Assembly: GCA_947305245.1 (NCBI GenBank)
Contig: CAMZDG010000007.1
Span: 1-64,000 of the forward strand
Length of the DNA stretch: 64,000 nucleotides
Origin: an uncultured Lachnospiraceae bacterium
Lineage (GTDB): Bacteria > Bacillota > Clostridia > Lachnospirales > Lachnospiraceae
Direction: 5' to 3'
Below, piece after piece: positions 24,756-33,222 of the stretch (its first letter is position 1; each line of letters opens with the position of its first letter). Position numbers and translations under genes: made by a program. Under the pieces are notes generated by a model. The model was not told where the DNA came from. It saw only the letters and a program-made list of their open reading frames with translations, and ran no database searches.

Positions 24756-26282
24756 ATGATTATCAAGATCGCAATGTTGGTACTGTTTTTTGGCGTTATG
24801 ATCGGCGTTGGTCTGTACTGCAGAAAGAATGCCACGGACGTCAATGGTTTTGTACTTGGAGGGAGAAGCGTAGGTCCCTGGCTGACCGCCTTCGCCTATG
24901 GCACTTCTTATTTCTCAGCCGTTATTTTCGTAGGATATGCGGGACAGTTCGGCTGGAAGTTCGGTCTGGCATCGACCTGGATCGGCCTCGGAAATGCATT
25001 CATCGGATCCCTTCTCGCCTGGGTCATCCTCGGCAGAAGAACCCGTATCATGACCAGGCACCTCGAGAGCAAGACCATGCCCGAGTTCTTCGGCACGAGA
25101 TTCAATTCTCCCATGCTGAAGATCATCTCCTCGATCATCGTGTTCATCTTCCTGATCCCTTATACCGCTTCCCTGTACAACGGTCTTTCCAGACTGTTCG
25201 GCATGGCATTTGAGCTGGATTATACGGTCTGCATCGTCGTTATGGCAATCCTGACCGGTATCTATGTGATCGCCGGCGGCTATATGGCAACGGCTGTGAA
25301 TGACTTCATCCAGGGCCTTGTGATGCTGGTTGGCATCGTGGCAGTGATCGGCGCCGTGCTTGCTAGCCAGGGCGGCTTCATCGAGGCATATCACAGCCTT
25401 GCAAACGTAACGGACGCAAGCGTTTCCGAAATGCCCGGCGTGTTCGCTTCCTTCTTTGGACCGGATCCCTTCAGCCTGCTTTGCGTGGTGATCCTGACCT
25501 CCCTTGGTACCTGGGGCCTGCCTCAGATGGTGCAGAAATTCTACGCCATCAAGAACGAGGAAGCCATCCGCAAGGGTACCATCATCTCCACCGCATTCGC
25601 ACTGATCGTGGCAGGCGGCTGCTACTTCCTGGGCGGCTTCGGCAGACTGTATGACATCGACGTAAAGGCAGTTGGCTTCGACGCCATCATCCCTGCCATG
25701 ATCGAGAAGCTTTCTCCCTTCCTGATCGCAGTCGTGGTGATTCTTGTGCTCTCCGCATCCATGTCCACGCTGAGCTCCCTTGTTCTGGCTTCCAGCTCCA
25801 CGCTGACCCTCGACCTCATCAAGGGCACGATCATGAAAAAGATGGATGAAAAGAAGCAGGTGCTGATCATGAGAGTCTTCATCGTGGTGTTCATCGTGAT
25901 CTCCGCAGTGATCGCCATCGTTCAGTATAAGAGTAACGTAACCTTCATCGCACAGCTCATGGGCGTGTCATGGGGTGCACTTGCAGGCGCGTTCCTTGCT
26001 CCGTTCATCCTGAGCATGTACTGGAAGGGCGTGACCAAGCTCGCAGTGCTTGTGAACTTTATCTTCGGCGCAGGACTTCTGACCGCGAATATGCTGGTGA
26101 GACCTTCCTTCCCCGCAGTGCTCCAGTCGCCCATAAACTGCGGCGCGTTCGCAATGCTGGCAGGTCTGATCATCGTTCCCGTTGTCAGCCTGATCACCCC
26201 GAAGATGAACAAGGACCAGGTGAGCGCAATGTTTACCTGCTTCGCAAAGCCGGAAGCAAAGCCGGAGAACAGAGACTTGTAA
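24756..26282 (+). CDS. Sodium:solute symporter (SSS family)
   Basis: The 508-residue integral membrane protein has about 13 hydrophobic segments. SSS hallmarks are GFVLGGRSVGPWLTAFAYGTSYFSAV at the N-terminus (unwound helix region), GIYVIAGGYMATAVNDFIQG near residue 185, and the ALTLxx-like LSASMSTLSSLVLASSST region near 335. It should import an organic solute with Na+. Substrate cannot be read from the sequence; proline, pantothenate, sugars and acids are all served by this family. It is monocistronic. Confidence 0.92.
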   Translation: MIIKIAMLVLFFGVMIGVGLYCRKNATDVNGFVLGGRSVGPWLTAFAYGTSYFSAVIFVGYAGQFGWKFGLASTWIGLGNAFIGSLLAWVILGRRTRIMTRHLESKTMPEFFGTRFNSPMLKIISSIIVFIFLIPYTASLYNGLSRLFGMAFELDYTVCIVVMAILTGIYVIAGGYMATAVNDFIQGLVMLVGIVAVIGAVLASQGGFIEAYHSLANVTDASVSEMPGVFASFFGPDPFSLLCVVILTSLGTWGLPQMVQKFYAIKNEEAIRKGTIISTAFALIVAGGCYFLGGFGRLYDIDVKAVGFDAIIPAMIEKLSPFLIAVVVILVLSASMSTLSSLVLASSSTLTLDLIKGTIMKKMDEKKQVLIMRVFIVVFIVISAVIAIVQYKSNVTFIAQLMGVSWGALAGAFLAPFILSMYWKGVTKLAVLVNFIFGAGLLTANMLVRPSFPAVLQSPINCGAFAMLAGLIIVPVVSLITPKMNKDQVSAMFTCFAKPEAKPENRDL

Positions 26283-26332
26283 TCTATATAAGATAAATTT
26301 GCAAAAAGCCTGCAAAAAGGTTTGAAATGTGG

Positions 26333-26361
26333 TTGACAAAAACCGATAATTACGATACAAT
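26333..26361 (+). promoter_or_regulatory. Promoter of the tRNA cluster
   Basis: TTGACA (26333-26338), 17 bp, TACAAT (26356-26361), 34 bp before tRNA-Arg. Confidence 0.88.
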
Positions 26362-26395
26362 ATGCTTCGTCGGTTTGATACTGACGGAGCATTTT

Positions 26396-26469
<74 letters not shown>

Positions 26470-26551
26470 TTTGGATGCTGCCGATGGCAGTTAGTCCGCG
26501 AGACTAAGGGTCATTAGGACATCCGGAATAATTGGTTTTAATAATCAACAT

Positions 26552-26626
26552 GGTGGGTATAGCGCAGTTGGTTAGCGCGCCAGATTGTGGCTCTGGAGGC
26601 CAAGGGTTCGAATCCCTTTACCCACC
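26552..26626 (+). tRNA. tRNA-His(GUG)
   Basis: The acceptor stem is GTGGGTA/TACCCAC, with the His-specific extra G-1 (26552) facing C73 (26626). The anticodon loop TTGTGGC has anticodon GTG. Confidence 0.95.
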
Positions 26627-26673
26627 CTTTTTTCTATGTTGGTGCCTTTGAGGGCACGCTTGATGCCATGTAT

Positions 26674-26745
26674 AGGGCTATCGCCAAGCGGTAAGGCACA
26701 GCACTTTGACTGCTGCATTCGCTGGTTCGAATCCAGCTAGCCCTG
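26674..26745 (+). tRNA. tRNA-Gln(UUG)
   Basis: The acceptor stem is AGGGCTA/TAGCCCT. The anticodon arm is CAGCA-CTTTGAC-TGCTG with anticodon TTG. Confidence 0.95.
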
Positions 26746-26797
26746 CTCGTCAATTCGGCGCGTACAAGCCATACAAGCTGCAGCCGATGACGTTAAT

Positions 26798-26870
26798 GGG
26801 GTATTAGCTCAGTCGGTAGAGCACTTGACTTTTAATCAAGTTGTCGGGGGTTCGAATCCCCCATGCCTCA
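26798..26870 (+). tRNA. tRNA-Lys(UUU)
   Basis: The acceptor stem is GGGGTAT/ATGCCTC with two G-T pairs. The anticodon arm is CTTGA-CTTTTAA-TCAAG with anticodon TTT. It is the last tRNA of the cluster. Confidence 0.95.
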
Positions 26871-26880
26871 CTAGATGATA

Positions 26881-26923
26881 AAACCTCGCTAAGCCTTAAA
26901 CGTAAGGCGGAGCGAGGTTTTTT
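26881..26923 (+). terminator. Terminator of the tRNA cluster
   Basis: AAACCTCGCT (26881-26890) pairs with AGCGAGGTTT (26911-26920). An inner GCCTTA/TAAGGC helix extends it, and T6 follows. Confidence 0.93.
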
Positions 26924-27040
26924 GCATACTTGAGGTGTCATAAAGGGAAGCAATGGTAAAGAACGCTACGAAAAATGGGGAAGGACGCCGGTATGTATAG
27001 AAATGTCGGGATTTGTCGATGAAAAGTGGTCGAATTCATG

Positions 27041-27069
27041 TTGACAATGGCGAAGATTGCTGATAAGAT
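27041..27069 (+). promoter_or_regulatory. Promoter of tandem small unit 1
   Basis: TTGACA (27041-27046), 17 bp, TAAGAT (27064-27069). It drives the 47-residue peptide unit, which ends at the terminator at 27300. Confidence 0.7.
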
Positions 27070-27127
27070 TGGAAACTGGACGTGAGGCAAGGAGTTTTTG
27101 ACACTGACTGCAAGGGAGTTGACATCA

Positions 27128-27271
27128 ATGTATCTCAGTTCGGATGAAGTATTTGTAATCTGGCTCGTGATCGCGCTAATTACCGGTTGCATTTATATCA
27201 AGAGGCGTGGGGGAGACGATGATCATGATCAGGGAGCAGGGGCCGCAGGGTTTCCGGTTCTTTGCTTTTGA
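27128..27271 (+). CDS. 47-residue single-membrane-segment peptide
   Basis: ATG 27128 has AAGGGAG 10 nt upstream. The product starts MYLSSDEVFVIWLVIALITG, giving one membrane helix (about 8-23), followed by IKRRGGDDDHD and a Gly/Ala-rich tail ending in PVLCF. The size, single helix and basic flank resemble type I toxins and other small membrane regulators, but I recognise no family. It is the only clear coding sequence in the four small units of 27041-28190. Confidence 0.6.
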   Translation: MYLSSDEVFVIWLVIALITGCIYIKRRGGDDDHDQGAGAAGFPVLCF

Positions 27272-27299
27272 ACAGTGAAGCTGGCGATCGAAGGGTTGG

Positions 27300-27330
27300 A
27301 CAGGTGACCGAAGGGTCGCCTGTTTTTCTT
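27300..27330 (+). terminator. Terminator of small unit 1
   Basis: ACAGGTGACC-GAAG-GGTCGCCTGT followed by TTTTCTTTT. The same hairpin family closes units 2-4. Confidence 0.85.
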
Positions 27331-27412
27331 TTGGGAAAAACAAGAGGAATGCTTTAATTTGCAGAAAAATTAGAAATGTTGCAAAATTTAGTGAAATATG
27401 GTTGTTTTTCTC

Positions 27413-27441
27413 TTGACAAGTTGTTGGATATCTGCTATCAT
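27413..27441 (+). promoter_or_regulatory. Promoter of small unit 2
   Basis: TTGACA (27413-27418), 17 bp, TATCAT (27436-27441); near consensus. Confidence 0.85.
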
Positions 27442-27447
27442 CAAAAA

Positions 27448-27668
27448 CTGTGGTGAGCAGAATGGGTTTCCGAAGCTGGTGCATGAAATAATGAGAAATA
27501 TTGGCAGCTTATGGGATTGACAGCATAGTGTGTTTCTATTTGATATTCATCGTTGACGTATTTTGCAGACTAGTTTGGTGAAAAGTATCGCTGGCTTTCG
27601 GAAATTGGGAAGGACGCTGGTCACATTTAGGGTAACAGGTAACTGAAAGGTTGCCTGTTTTTCTTCTG
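27448..27668 (+). ncRNA. Tandem small RNA unit 2
   Basis: A transcript of about 220 nt is predicted from a near-consensus promoter (27413-27441) to a terminator (27635-27668, ACAGGTAAC/GTTGCCTGT with a GAAA-containing loop and T5). It aligns along its whole length with unit 3: shared ATCATCAAAAACTGTG, TTTCC-AAGCTGGTGC, AATATTGGCAGCTTATGGG, GTGTGTTTCTATTTGATAT, GTAACAGGTAACTGAAAGG. No open frame with a ribosome site is conserved between the copies, so an untranslated small RNA is favoured. Confidence 0.65.
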
Positions 27669-27735
27669 GGGAAATTTTAATTTACTGGAAAATTGGAAAT
27701 GTTGAAAAAATTTGCAAAATACAACTATTTATATG

Positions 27736-27764
27736 TTGACAACTTGTGGATTCTTTGCTATCAT
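27736..27764 (+). promoter_or_regulatory. Promoter of small unit 3
   Basis: TTGACA (27736-27741), 17 bp, TATCAT (27759-27764); the same boxes and spacing as unit 2. Confidence 0.85.
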
Positions 27765-27770
27765 CAAAAA

Positions 27771-27990
27771 CTGTGACAAGCGAGGTGAGTTTCCAAAGCT
27801 GGTGCCTGGAATAATGAGGAATATTGGCAGCTTATGGGTTTGACTTCTTTTGTGTGTTTCTATTTGATATGATCATCGTTGATGATTTGGCATTCTTGAT
27901 GGTAAAAAGCATCACTGGGTTTGGAAATGGGGAAGGGCGCTAGTCACATTCACGGTAACAGGTAACTGAAAGGTTGCCTGTTTTTCTTTT
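27771..27990 (+). ncRNA. Tandem small RNA unit 3, paralogue of unit 2
   Basis: This unit has the same length (about 220 nt), the same promoter boxes and the same terminator hairpin (27958-27990) as unit 2, with scattered substitutions and small indels between them. Conservation of promoter, the central TATTGGCAGCTTATGGG and the terminator, without a conserved reading frame, suggests selection on RNA. Confidence 0.65.
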
Positions 27991-28071
27991 GGAGGACGAC
28001 ATCAGGGCGTATTTCTTATTTTGTTCGCCGTCGATTTTCTTGTATATAGGGGCCTTGTCTAATAATGGGGC

Positions 28072-28100
28072 TTGCGAAAAGAATGATTAAGGGATATAAT
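28072..28100 (+). promoter_or_regulatory. Promoter of small unit 4
   Basis: TTGCGA (28072-28077), 17 bp, TATAAT (28095-28100). Confidence 0.8.
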
Positions 28101-28106
28101 GATAAA

Positions 28107-28189
28107 GTCATGCATGATTGATAGGATAGTCTGAAGGCCTATCAATGACAGTTGAGCAGGCAATCGAAAGGTTGCCTGTTTTTCTTTTA
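28107..28189 (+). ncRNA. Small RNA unit 4
   Basis: A predicted 80-nt transcript runs from a consensus promoter to CAGGCAATC-GAAA-GGTTGCCTG plus T5. Its terminator belongs to the same family as units 1-3, but the upstream 50 nt differ; an internal AGGCCTATCA / TGATAGG-like pairing is visible. No ORF. Confidence 0.5.
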
Positions 28190-28272
28190 TGCCCAAAAAT
28201 ATTCGGAAATTGATACAATTTTTGTGAGAAATGGGAAAAATGGGAAATGCGCAGGAAATCAACGAATAATCG

Positions 28273-28301
28273 TAGACTTTGTAAAACTATTGTGATATAA
28301 T
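28273..28301 (+). promoter_or_regulatory. Promoter of the exopolysaccharide operon
   Basis: TAGACT (28273-28278), 17 bp, TATAAT (28296-28301) with an extended -10 TG at 28293. The first gene starts at 28636, leaving a leader of about 330 nt. Confidence 0.65.
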
Positions 28302-28505
28302 TAATCAAATTATGGGCTAATATGGGTAAGTCTAGAAAACACTATATAGTGTGCAAGGAATCTACTTAGACCACAAGAAATCGGTGGATATGTAAAAAGA
28401 TGGCTCAAAAGAAGCAGATGGATCCCGTGAAAAAGAAGAACTGATTGTTCTAAAATCGGAGATGATTCCGCAAAAGGTGAAGCAGAAGATGAACCCCATA
28501 AAGAG

Positions 28506-28541
28506 GGGAGGGCCGATGGCCCGAAAGCCATCGGCCCTCCC
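28506..28541 (+). promoter_or_regulatory. Strong 15-bp hairpin in the exopolysaccharide operon leader
   Basis: GGGAGGGCCGATGGC (28506-28520) and its exact complement (28527-28541) enclose CCGAAA. The following bases TGAGGGGGGTT are not a T tract, so ordinary intrinsic termination is unlikely. Position between promoter and first gene suggests attenuation, processive antitermination or mRNA stability control. Confidence 0.6.
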
Positions 28542-28635
28542 TGAGGGGGGTTAATAATCAATAATATTGTAACATGCTTTGATGTTTATGTCAAAGAGAA
28601 AATGGTTGTTAAAGTAATAAACTTGAGGGCGGAAG

Positions 28636-29016
28636 ATGATAAAAGGTTTGCAACATATATCAATGATAGTTTCATCAGAAAAATCAGTAGCCTTTTATGA
28701 GATGCTCGGTTTCAAGGAGATATTCAGGAAGGAACGAGGTTACGATACAGTTGTTGCACTTGAAGGGTTTGATATCAAGATATTCTTGTTTATAGATCCT
28801 AAACATCCTGCAAGAGCTACAAATCCAGAGAACATTGGATTACGAAATTTTGTCTTACATGTAGATGACTTAGAAACAACTATGGAAGAACTAAAAAAGA
28901 GCGCTGAAGAATTAAATCTAAGTATTGAGTTTAGTCCTATTATGAAAGATTGGCATGAGTTTAGATTTGTTTTCTTTAAGGATCCTGATGGTTTGCCTAT
29001 CGGATTGCATGAATAA
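28636..29016 (+). CDS. VOC (glyoxalase/dioxygenase superfamily) protein
   Basis: The 126-residue single-domain VOC protein opens GLQHISMIVSSEKSVAFYEMLGF and ends with FKDPDGLPIGLHE. The metal-ligand positions His (LQHI) and Glu (LHE) are present. The reaction is unknown; related small VOC proteins occur at the start of Firmicute polysaccharide clusters. A GAGGGCGGA site precedes the ATG. It is the first gene after the leader hairpin. Confidence 0.82.
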   Translation: MIKGLQHISMIVSSEKSVAFYEMLGFKEIFRKERGYDTVVALEGFDIKIFLFIDPKHPARATNPENIGLRNFVLHVDDLETTMEELKKSAEELNLSIEFSPIMKDWHEFRFVFFKDPDGLPIGLHE

Positions 29017-29054
29017 CAAGTACATTTGAAAAGTAGAAAGAGTTGGTGAAAATT

Positions 29055-29897
29055 ATGCATCCATTGTTGATTATTCTTTTGATATTAGCAGCTATGGCAA
29101 CGGTAATTAGTCTGGTAGCAATTATTAAGCAGCCAAGTAGCGTTTACAAAAATCAACCGGAAGAAAGAAATCCCATGGAAGGGAAGAAGGTTATTTTTGT
29201 TGAAAACGAAGACGAGCCTGCGAATGCTGATGGCGTAAGAGGCCATTTGGAAGCCGTAGGTACTACAGATCATCATGCTGGAATTTATGAAAAATATGTC
29301 AAAAGAATATTTGACATTGTGCTTAGTTTGGGTGGTCTGATAGCTCTTTCACCCCTTTTTCTTGGCTTATCTATTGCAATTGTGATTGATGATCCAGGAC
29401 CTGTTTTATTCACGCAAAAAAGAGTTGGTCAAAACAAAAGATACTTCAAGTTACATAAGTTCCGCAGCATGAAAATGAGTACGCCACATGACCGGCCAAC
29501 CCATATGTTGGAAAATCCTGAACAGTACATAACTAAGGTCGGAAAGTTTATTAGAAGGCATAGTTTGGATGAACTGCCGCAGATTTGGGACATTTTCATG
29601 GGACGCATGAGCGTCATTGGGCCGAGGCCGGGGTTATGGAATCAGGATTTACTAACGGCTGAAAGGGACAAGTATCATGCGAATGATGTTAAGCCAGGAT
29701 TGACCGGGTGGGCACAGATTAATGGCAGGGATGAGCTTGAAATCCCCGTCAAGGCGCAGTTGGACGGCGTATATGTTGAAAAGTTGGGATTCAAGATGGA
29801 TGTAAAGTGTTTCCTAGGTTCTGTAGGCGTATTTGGCGGAGATGACAGTGTTGTTGAAGGCGGAACAGGCGAAATAAAAAAGCAGGAGCAAAAATGA
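29055..29897 (+). CDS. Undecaprenyl-phosphate sugar phosphotransferase (initiating sugar transferase)
   Basis: The enzyme transfers a sugar 1-phosphate from a UDP-sugar to undecaprenyl phosphate, starting repeat-unit assembly. The protein has an N-terminal membrane helix (about 3-27), a non-conserved spacer, and the bacterial sugar transferase domain: RIFDIVLSLGGLIALSPLF re-entrant helix, QKRVGQNKRYFKLHKFRSM, RRHSLDELPQIWDIFMGRMS, VIGPRPG, and KPGLTGWAQINGRD. It is a short PglC-like form, not the long five-TM WcaJ form. The start is uncertain between TTG 29043 and ATG 29055. Confidence 0.93.
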   Translation: MHPLLIILLILAAMATVISLVAIIKQPSSVYKNQPEERNPMEGKKVIFVENEDEPANADGVRGHLEAVGTTDHHAGIYEKYVKRIFDIVLSLGGLIALSPLFLGLSIAIVIDDPGPVLFTQKRVGQNKRYFKLHKFRSMKMSTPHDRPTHMLENPEQYITKVGKFIRRHSLDELPQIWDIFMGRMSVIGPRPGLWNQDLLTAERDKYHANDVKPGLTGWAQINGRDELEIPVKAQLDGVYVEKLGFKMDVKCFLGSVGVFGGDDSVVEGGTGEIKKQEQK

Positions 29898-30784
29898 TGA
29901 AGAGAGTACTCATCACTGGGGCAAATTCGTATATCGGTGTCAGCTTTGAACAGTATGCCAAAGATCATTATGCAGATGATTTGCGGATTGATACAGTTGA
30001 TATGATCGATGGAAGTTGGAGAGAAAAGGATTTTTCTTCTTTCGACATAGTATTCCATGTGGCAGGATTAGCGCACGCTGATGTTGGAAAAGTTGACGAA
30101 GCTACAAAAAATAAATATTATGCGATAAACACGTATTTAGCAATTGAAACCGCAAAGAAAGCAAAAGAAGAGGGAGTTAAGCAGTTTGTTTTCATGTCCT
30201 CTGCGATAATTTATGGTGACAGCGCAGGATTGGGGAAAACCAAGAGAATTACATGTGATACAGAACCAATGCCATCAAATTTCTATGGAGACAGCAAATG
30301 GAGAGCGGACAAAGGTATACGAGAATTGGAGAACGAGCAGTTTATGGTGACAGTTCTTCGTCCGCCAATGATATATGGCAAGGGAAGTAAAGGAAATTAT
30401 CCAGTACTTGCATCAATGGCAAAAAAACTTCCTTTTTTCCCAGATGTTCCAAACGAACGCTCCATGCTATATATTGAAAACCTTTGCGAGTTCTTATGTC
30501 AAGTGATGATTGGAGAACGTCGTGGAATATATTGGCCTCAAAACGCTGAGTACTCAAAAACGAGCGAGTTAGTTCGACAAATTGCACGAGTGTCTAAACA
30601 TAGGATGTTTGTTAGTAAGGCATTTAATTGGTTGGTTTTTCTTGCAACTCTTATACCGGGAAAAACAAAAGGAATGGCAGACAAAGCGTTTGGAAATTTT
30701 TCGTACGACCAATCCATGTCGGAATATGATTTTGATTATCAGATAGTTAGTTTAATTCAGTCAATAGAAAGGACAGAAGGATAA
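29894..30784 (+). CDS. NAD-dependent sugar epimerase/dehydratase (SDR)
   Basis: The 296-residue extended SDR has the nucleotide-binding motif ITGANSYIG, the VAGLAH segment, FMSSAIIYGDS, and the catalytic Tyr-Lys pair in FYGDSKWRADK. It probably forms a nucleotide sugar for this polymer, for example by 4-epimerisation. Its ATG overlaps the stop of the sugar transferase (ATGA), and its own stop overlaps the next start. Confidence 0.87.
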   Translation: MMKRVLITGANSYIGVSFEQYAKDHYADDLRIDTVDMIDGSWREKDFSSFDIVFHVAGLAHADVGKVDEATKNKYYAINTYLAIETAKKAKEEGVKQFVFMSSAIIYGDSAGLGKTKRITCDTEPMPSNFYGDSKWRADKGIRELENEQFMVTVLRPPMIYGKGSKGNYPVLASMAKKLPFFPDVPNERSMLYIENLCEFLCQVMIGERRGIYWPQNAEYSKTSELVRQIARVSKHRMFVSKAFNWLVFLATLIPGKTKGMADKAFGNFSYDQSMSEYDFDYQIVSLIQSIERTEG

Positions 30785-32019
30785 TGAAGCACATTTTGGT
30801 CATATCACAGTATTTTTATCCAGAATCATTTAGAATAAATGACATGACCAGGGAGTGGGTGAAGAGGGGATATAAGGTTACTGTTTTAACGGGTATTCCC
30901 AATTATCCTATGGGAAAATTTTACGACGGATACGATTATAAACATAAAAGAAAAGAGACCTGGAATGGTGTTGATATAATAAGAATCCCATTAATAGCCC
31001 GAGGAAATAGTGCAAACAAATTATTAAATGCTGCCGGAATGGCGGCAAATTATTTTTCATTTGTTAATAGTGGGAAAAGATGGGTTAAATGCAAGGATGC
31101 AGCTAGGCTAAAGGCAGATTTGGTTTTTACTTTCGAAGTTAGTCCAATGACGCAAGCGTTGATAGGAATTTGGTATGGGAAAAGATACAAGGTTCCTACT
31201 TTTTTGTATGTTCAAGATTTATGGCCTGAAAACGTAGAGACGGTTACGGGGATCCATAATAGAGGAATAATCGGCCCTATTGATAAAATGGTAGATAGAA
31301 TATATCGTGAGACTGATAGGATTTTTACGACGAGTCCTAGTTTCGTAGAGGCCATTGTTAACAGAAAAAAGGTTGTGGACAGGGAGAAGGTTTGCTTTTG
31401 GCCGCAATATGCTGAAGATTTTTATGTGCCTATAGAAAAACATCACGTTAGTGAAATTCTAGATGATGAAAATTTTAAATTGGCATTTACAGGAAATATC
31501 GGAACGGCTCAAGGATTAGACATATTGCCCAAAACGGCAGAAATGTTAAGGGGCGAGAAAATTAAGTTTGTAGTTGTTGGTGATGGTCGTTATTTGCCAG
31601 AATTTGAAAAGCAAATAATAGAAAAAAAAGTTCAGGATATGTTTATACTTATACCACGCGTTTCAGCAGAACGTATTCCAGAAATAATGAGCGCTTGTGA
31701 TGCGGGTTTTATTTCGTTTTCAAATACACCGCTGTTTGAGAAAACTATTCCGGCTAAATTGCAAAGTTATATGGCGTGCGGAAAAGCTATTATAGCTTCG
31801 GCAAATGGAGAAACAAAGAGGATAATAGAAGAAGCACAATGCGGCATATGCACTAATATTGGAGATGCGGAAGCATTGGCGGATGGAATACGGCAAATCT
31901 CGCAAAAGGATTGCAAAGATATGGGAAGAAAGGCGCGAGCGTATTTTGAATTGAATTTCAATAAAAAAAGGCTTATGGATGAAATGGATAGTTATATTGA
32001 GAAGGAATTAAGTACATGA
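30784..32019 (+). CDS. GT4-family glycosyltransferase (WbuB/WcaI-like)
   Basis: The 411-residue GT-B enzyme has an N-terminal acceptor domain starting HILVISQYFYPESFRINDM, typical of WbuB-like transferases. The C-terminal donor domain has FTGNIGTAQGLDILPKTA and the nucleotide-sugar motif region ISFSNTPLFEKTIPAKLQSYMACGKAI. It overlaps neighbours on both sides by one to four bases. Confidence 0.9.
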   Translation: MKHILVISQYFYPESFRINDMTREWVKRGYKVTVLTGIPNYPMGKFYDGYDYKHKRKETWNGVDIIRIPLIARGNSANKLLNAAGMAANYFSFVNSGKRWVKCKDAARLKADLVFTFEVSPMTQALIGIWYGKRYKVPTFLYVQDLWPENVETVTGIHNRGIIGPIDKMVDRIYRETDRIFTTSPSFVEAIVNRKKVVDREKVCFWPQYAEDFYVPIEKHHVSEILDDENFKLAFTGNIGTAQGLDILPKTAEMLRGEKIKFVVVGDGRYLPEFEKQIIEKKVQDMFILIPRVSAERIPEIMSACDAGFISFSNTPLFEKTIPAKLQSYMACGKAIIASANGETKRIIEEAQCGICTNIGDAEALADGIRQISQKDCKDMGRKARAYFELNFNKKRLMDEMDSYIEKELST

Positions 32020-33218
32020 AAGTTTTAATGATTAATGTGGTTTGTGGTATACGTAGCACAGGGCGGATCTGTACAGATCTTGCTACTGCATTAGAAAATC
32101 AAGGGCACGAGGTTAAAATTGCATATGGCAGAGAAGTTGTGCCAGAGCAGTATCAGAAATATGCAATAAGAATTGGATCTGATAGGGATGTGAAGCTTCA
32201 TGCAACCTGGTCTAGGATGTATGATGCATGTGGTTGGGGTAGTATAAGTGCAACGAAGATTTTCATTGATTGGATAAAAGAGTTTGACCCGGACATAATT
32301 CATCTTCACAATATTCATGGGTATTACATCAATGTTGAAATCCTGTTCAGTTTTCTGAAAACATGTGGAAAAAGAATAATCTGGACACTTCATGATTGTT
32401 GGGCATTTACTGGGCACTGTTGTTATTTTTCGGCAGTCGAGTGTGAAAAATGGAGAGAACAATGTAGAAATTGTGTTCAGATACACTCTTACCCCAAGAG
32501 TTTAATCGATAGATCTAGAATGAATTATCTAAAGAAAAAGAAGTTATTTCAAACAGTCGGAAAAATGTATTTGGTGACGCCGTCCGAGTGGCTGTCTGAG
32601 TTAGTAAAGGATTCATTTTTAAGAGAGTATGCTGTTAGGGTGATACCTAATGGAATTGATACCGAGATTTTTTGCCCGACTAATTCATATTTTAAAAAGA
32701 CTAATAAGATTGATGATAAGAAAATGCTTTTGGGTGTGGCCAGCGTTTGGGAAAAAAGAAAAGGGTTTGACGATTTTCTAGAGTTACGACGTCTGTTGCC
32801 AGATGAATTTATTATAGTTTTGGTTGGCCTGACGCATCAACAGATAAATGAGCTTCCTAAAGGGATAGTTGGTATAGAACACACAGAAAGCATAAAAGAG
32901 TTGGTTGATATTTATTCCGCTGCGGATATTTTCATAAATCTGAGCGTTGAAGAGACAATGGGATTAACGACTGTTGAAGCAATGTCTTGTGGAACACCGT
33001 CCATTGTATATAATTGCACCGCACTTCCAGAAGTAGTGGATGAGATTTCCGGTATAGTCGTTTCCCCACATGATTTAGAAGGTGTAGTCGGGGCCATATA
33101 TGAATTAATGGAAAAGCGGAGGGATAAACTCGATCCGAGAGCAAAAGCAATGAATTATAGAAAACAGAATAGATACGAAGAATATCTTATGTTTTATGAC
33201 GAAGTGATGAGGGCATAA
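32016..33218 (+). CDS. GT4-family glycosyltransferase
   Basis: The 400-residue GT-B enzyme contains IIHLHNIHGYYIN and TLHDCWAFTGHCCYFS in the N-terminal half, a cysteine-containing insert (CEKWREQCRNC), VIPNGIDTEIF at the domain hinge, and the donor-site helix NLSVEETMGLTTVEAMSCGTP with the EX7E spacing of retaining enzymes. The sugar is not predictable. It overlaps the upstream gene (ATGA). Confidence 0.92.
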   Translation: MKVLMINVVCGIRSTGRICTDLATALENQGHEVKIAYGREVVPEQYQKYAIRIGSDRDVKLHATWSRMYDACGWGSISATKIFIDWIKEFDPDIIHLHNIHGYYINVEILFSFLKTCGKRIIWTLHDCWAFTGHCCYFSAVECEKWREQCRNCVQIHSYPKSLIDRSRMNYLKKKKLFQTVGKMYLVTPSEWLSELVKDSFLREYAVRVIPNGIDTEIFCPTNSYFKKTNKIDDKKMLLGVASVWEKRKGFDDFLELRRLLPDEFIIVLVGLTHQQINELPKGIVGIEHTESIKELVDIYSAADIFINLSVEETMGLTTVEAMSCGTPSIVYNCTALPEVVDEISGIVVSPHDLEGVVGAIYELMEKRRDKLDPRAKAMNYRKQNRYEEYLMFYDEVMRA

Positions 33219-33222
33219 AAGC

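Noticed and set aside
27448..27668. Short hydrophobic peptide (GTG start) in small unit 2
   Set aside because: There is no ribosome site, and the frame is closed by an early stop in the paralogous unit 3.
28506..28541. Intrinsic terminator
   Set aside because: The stem is strong, but a G run instead of a T run follows, so I list it as a leader hairpin.
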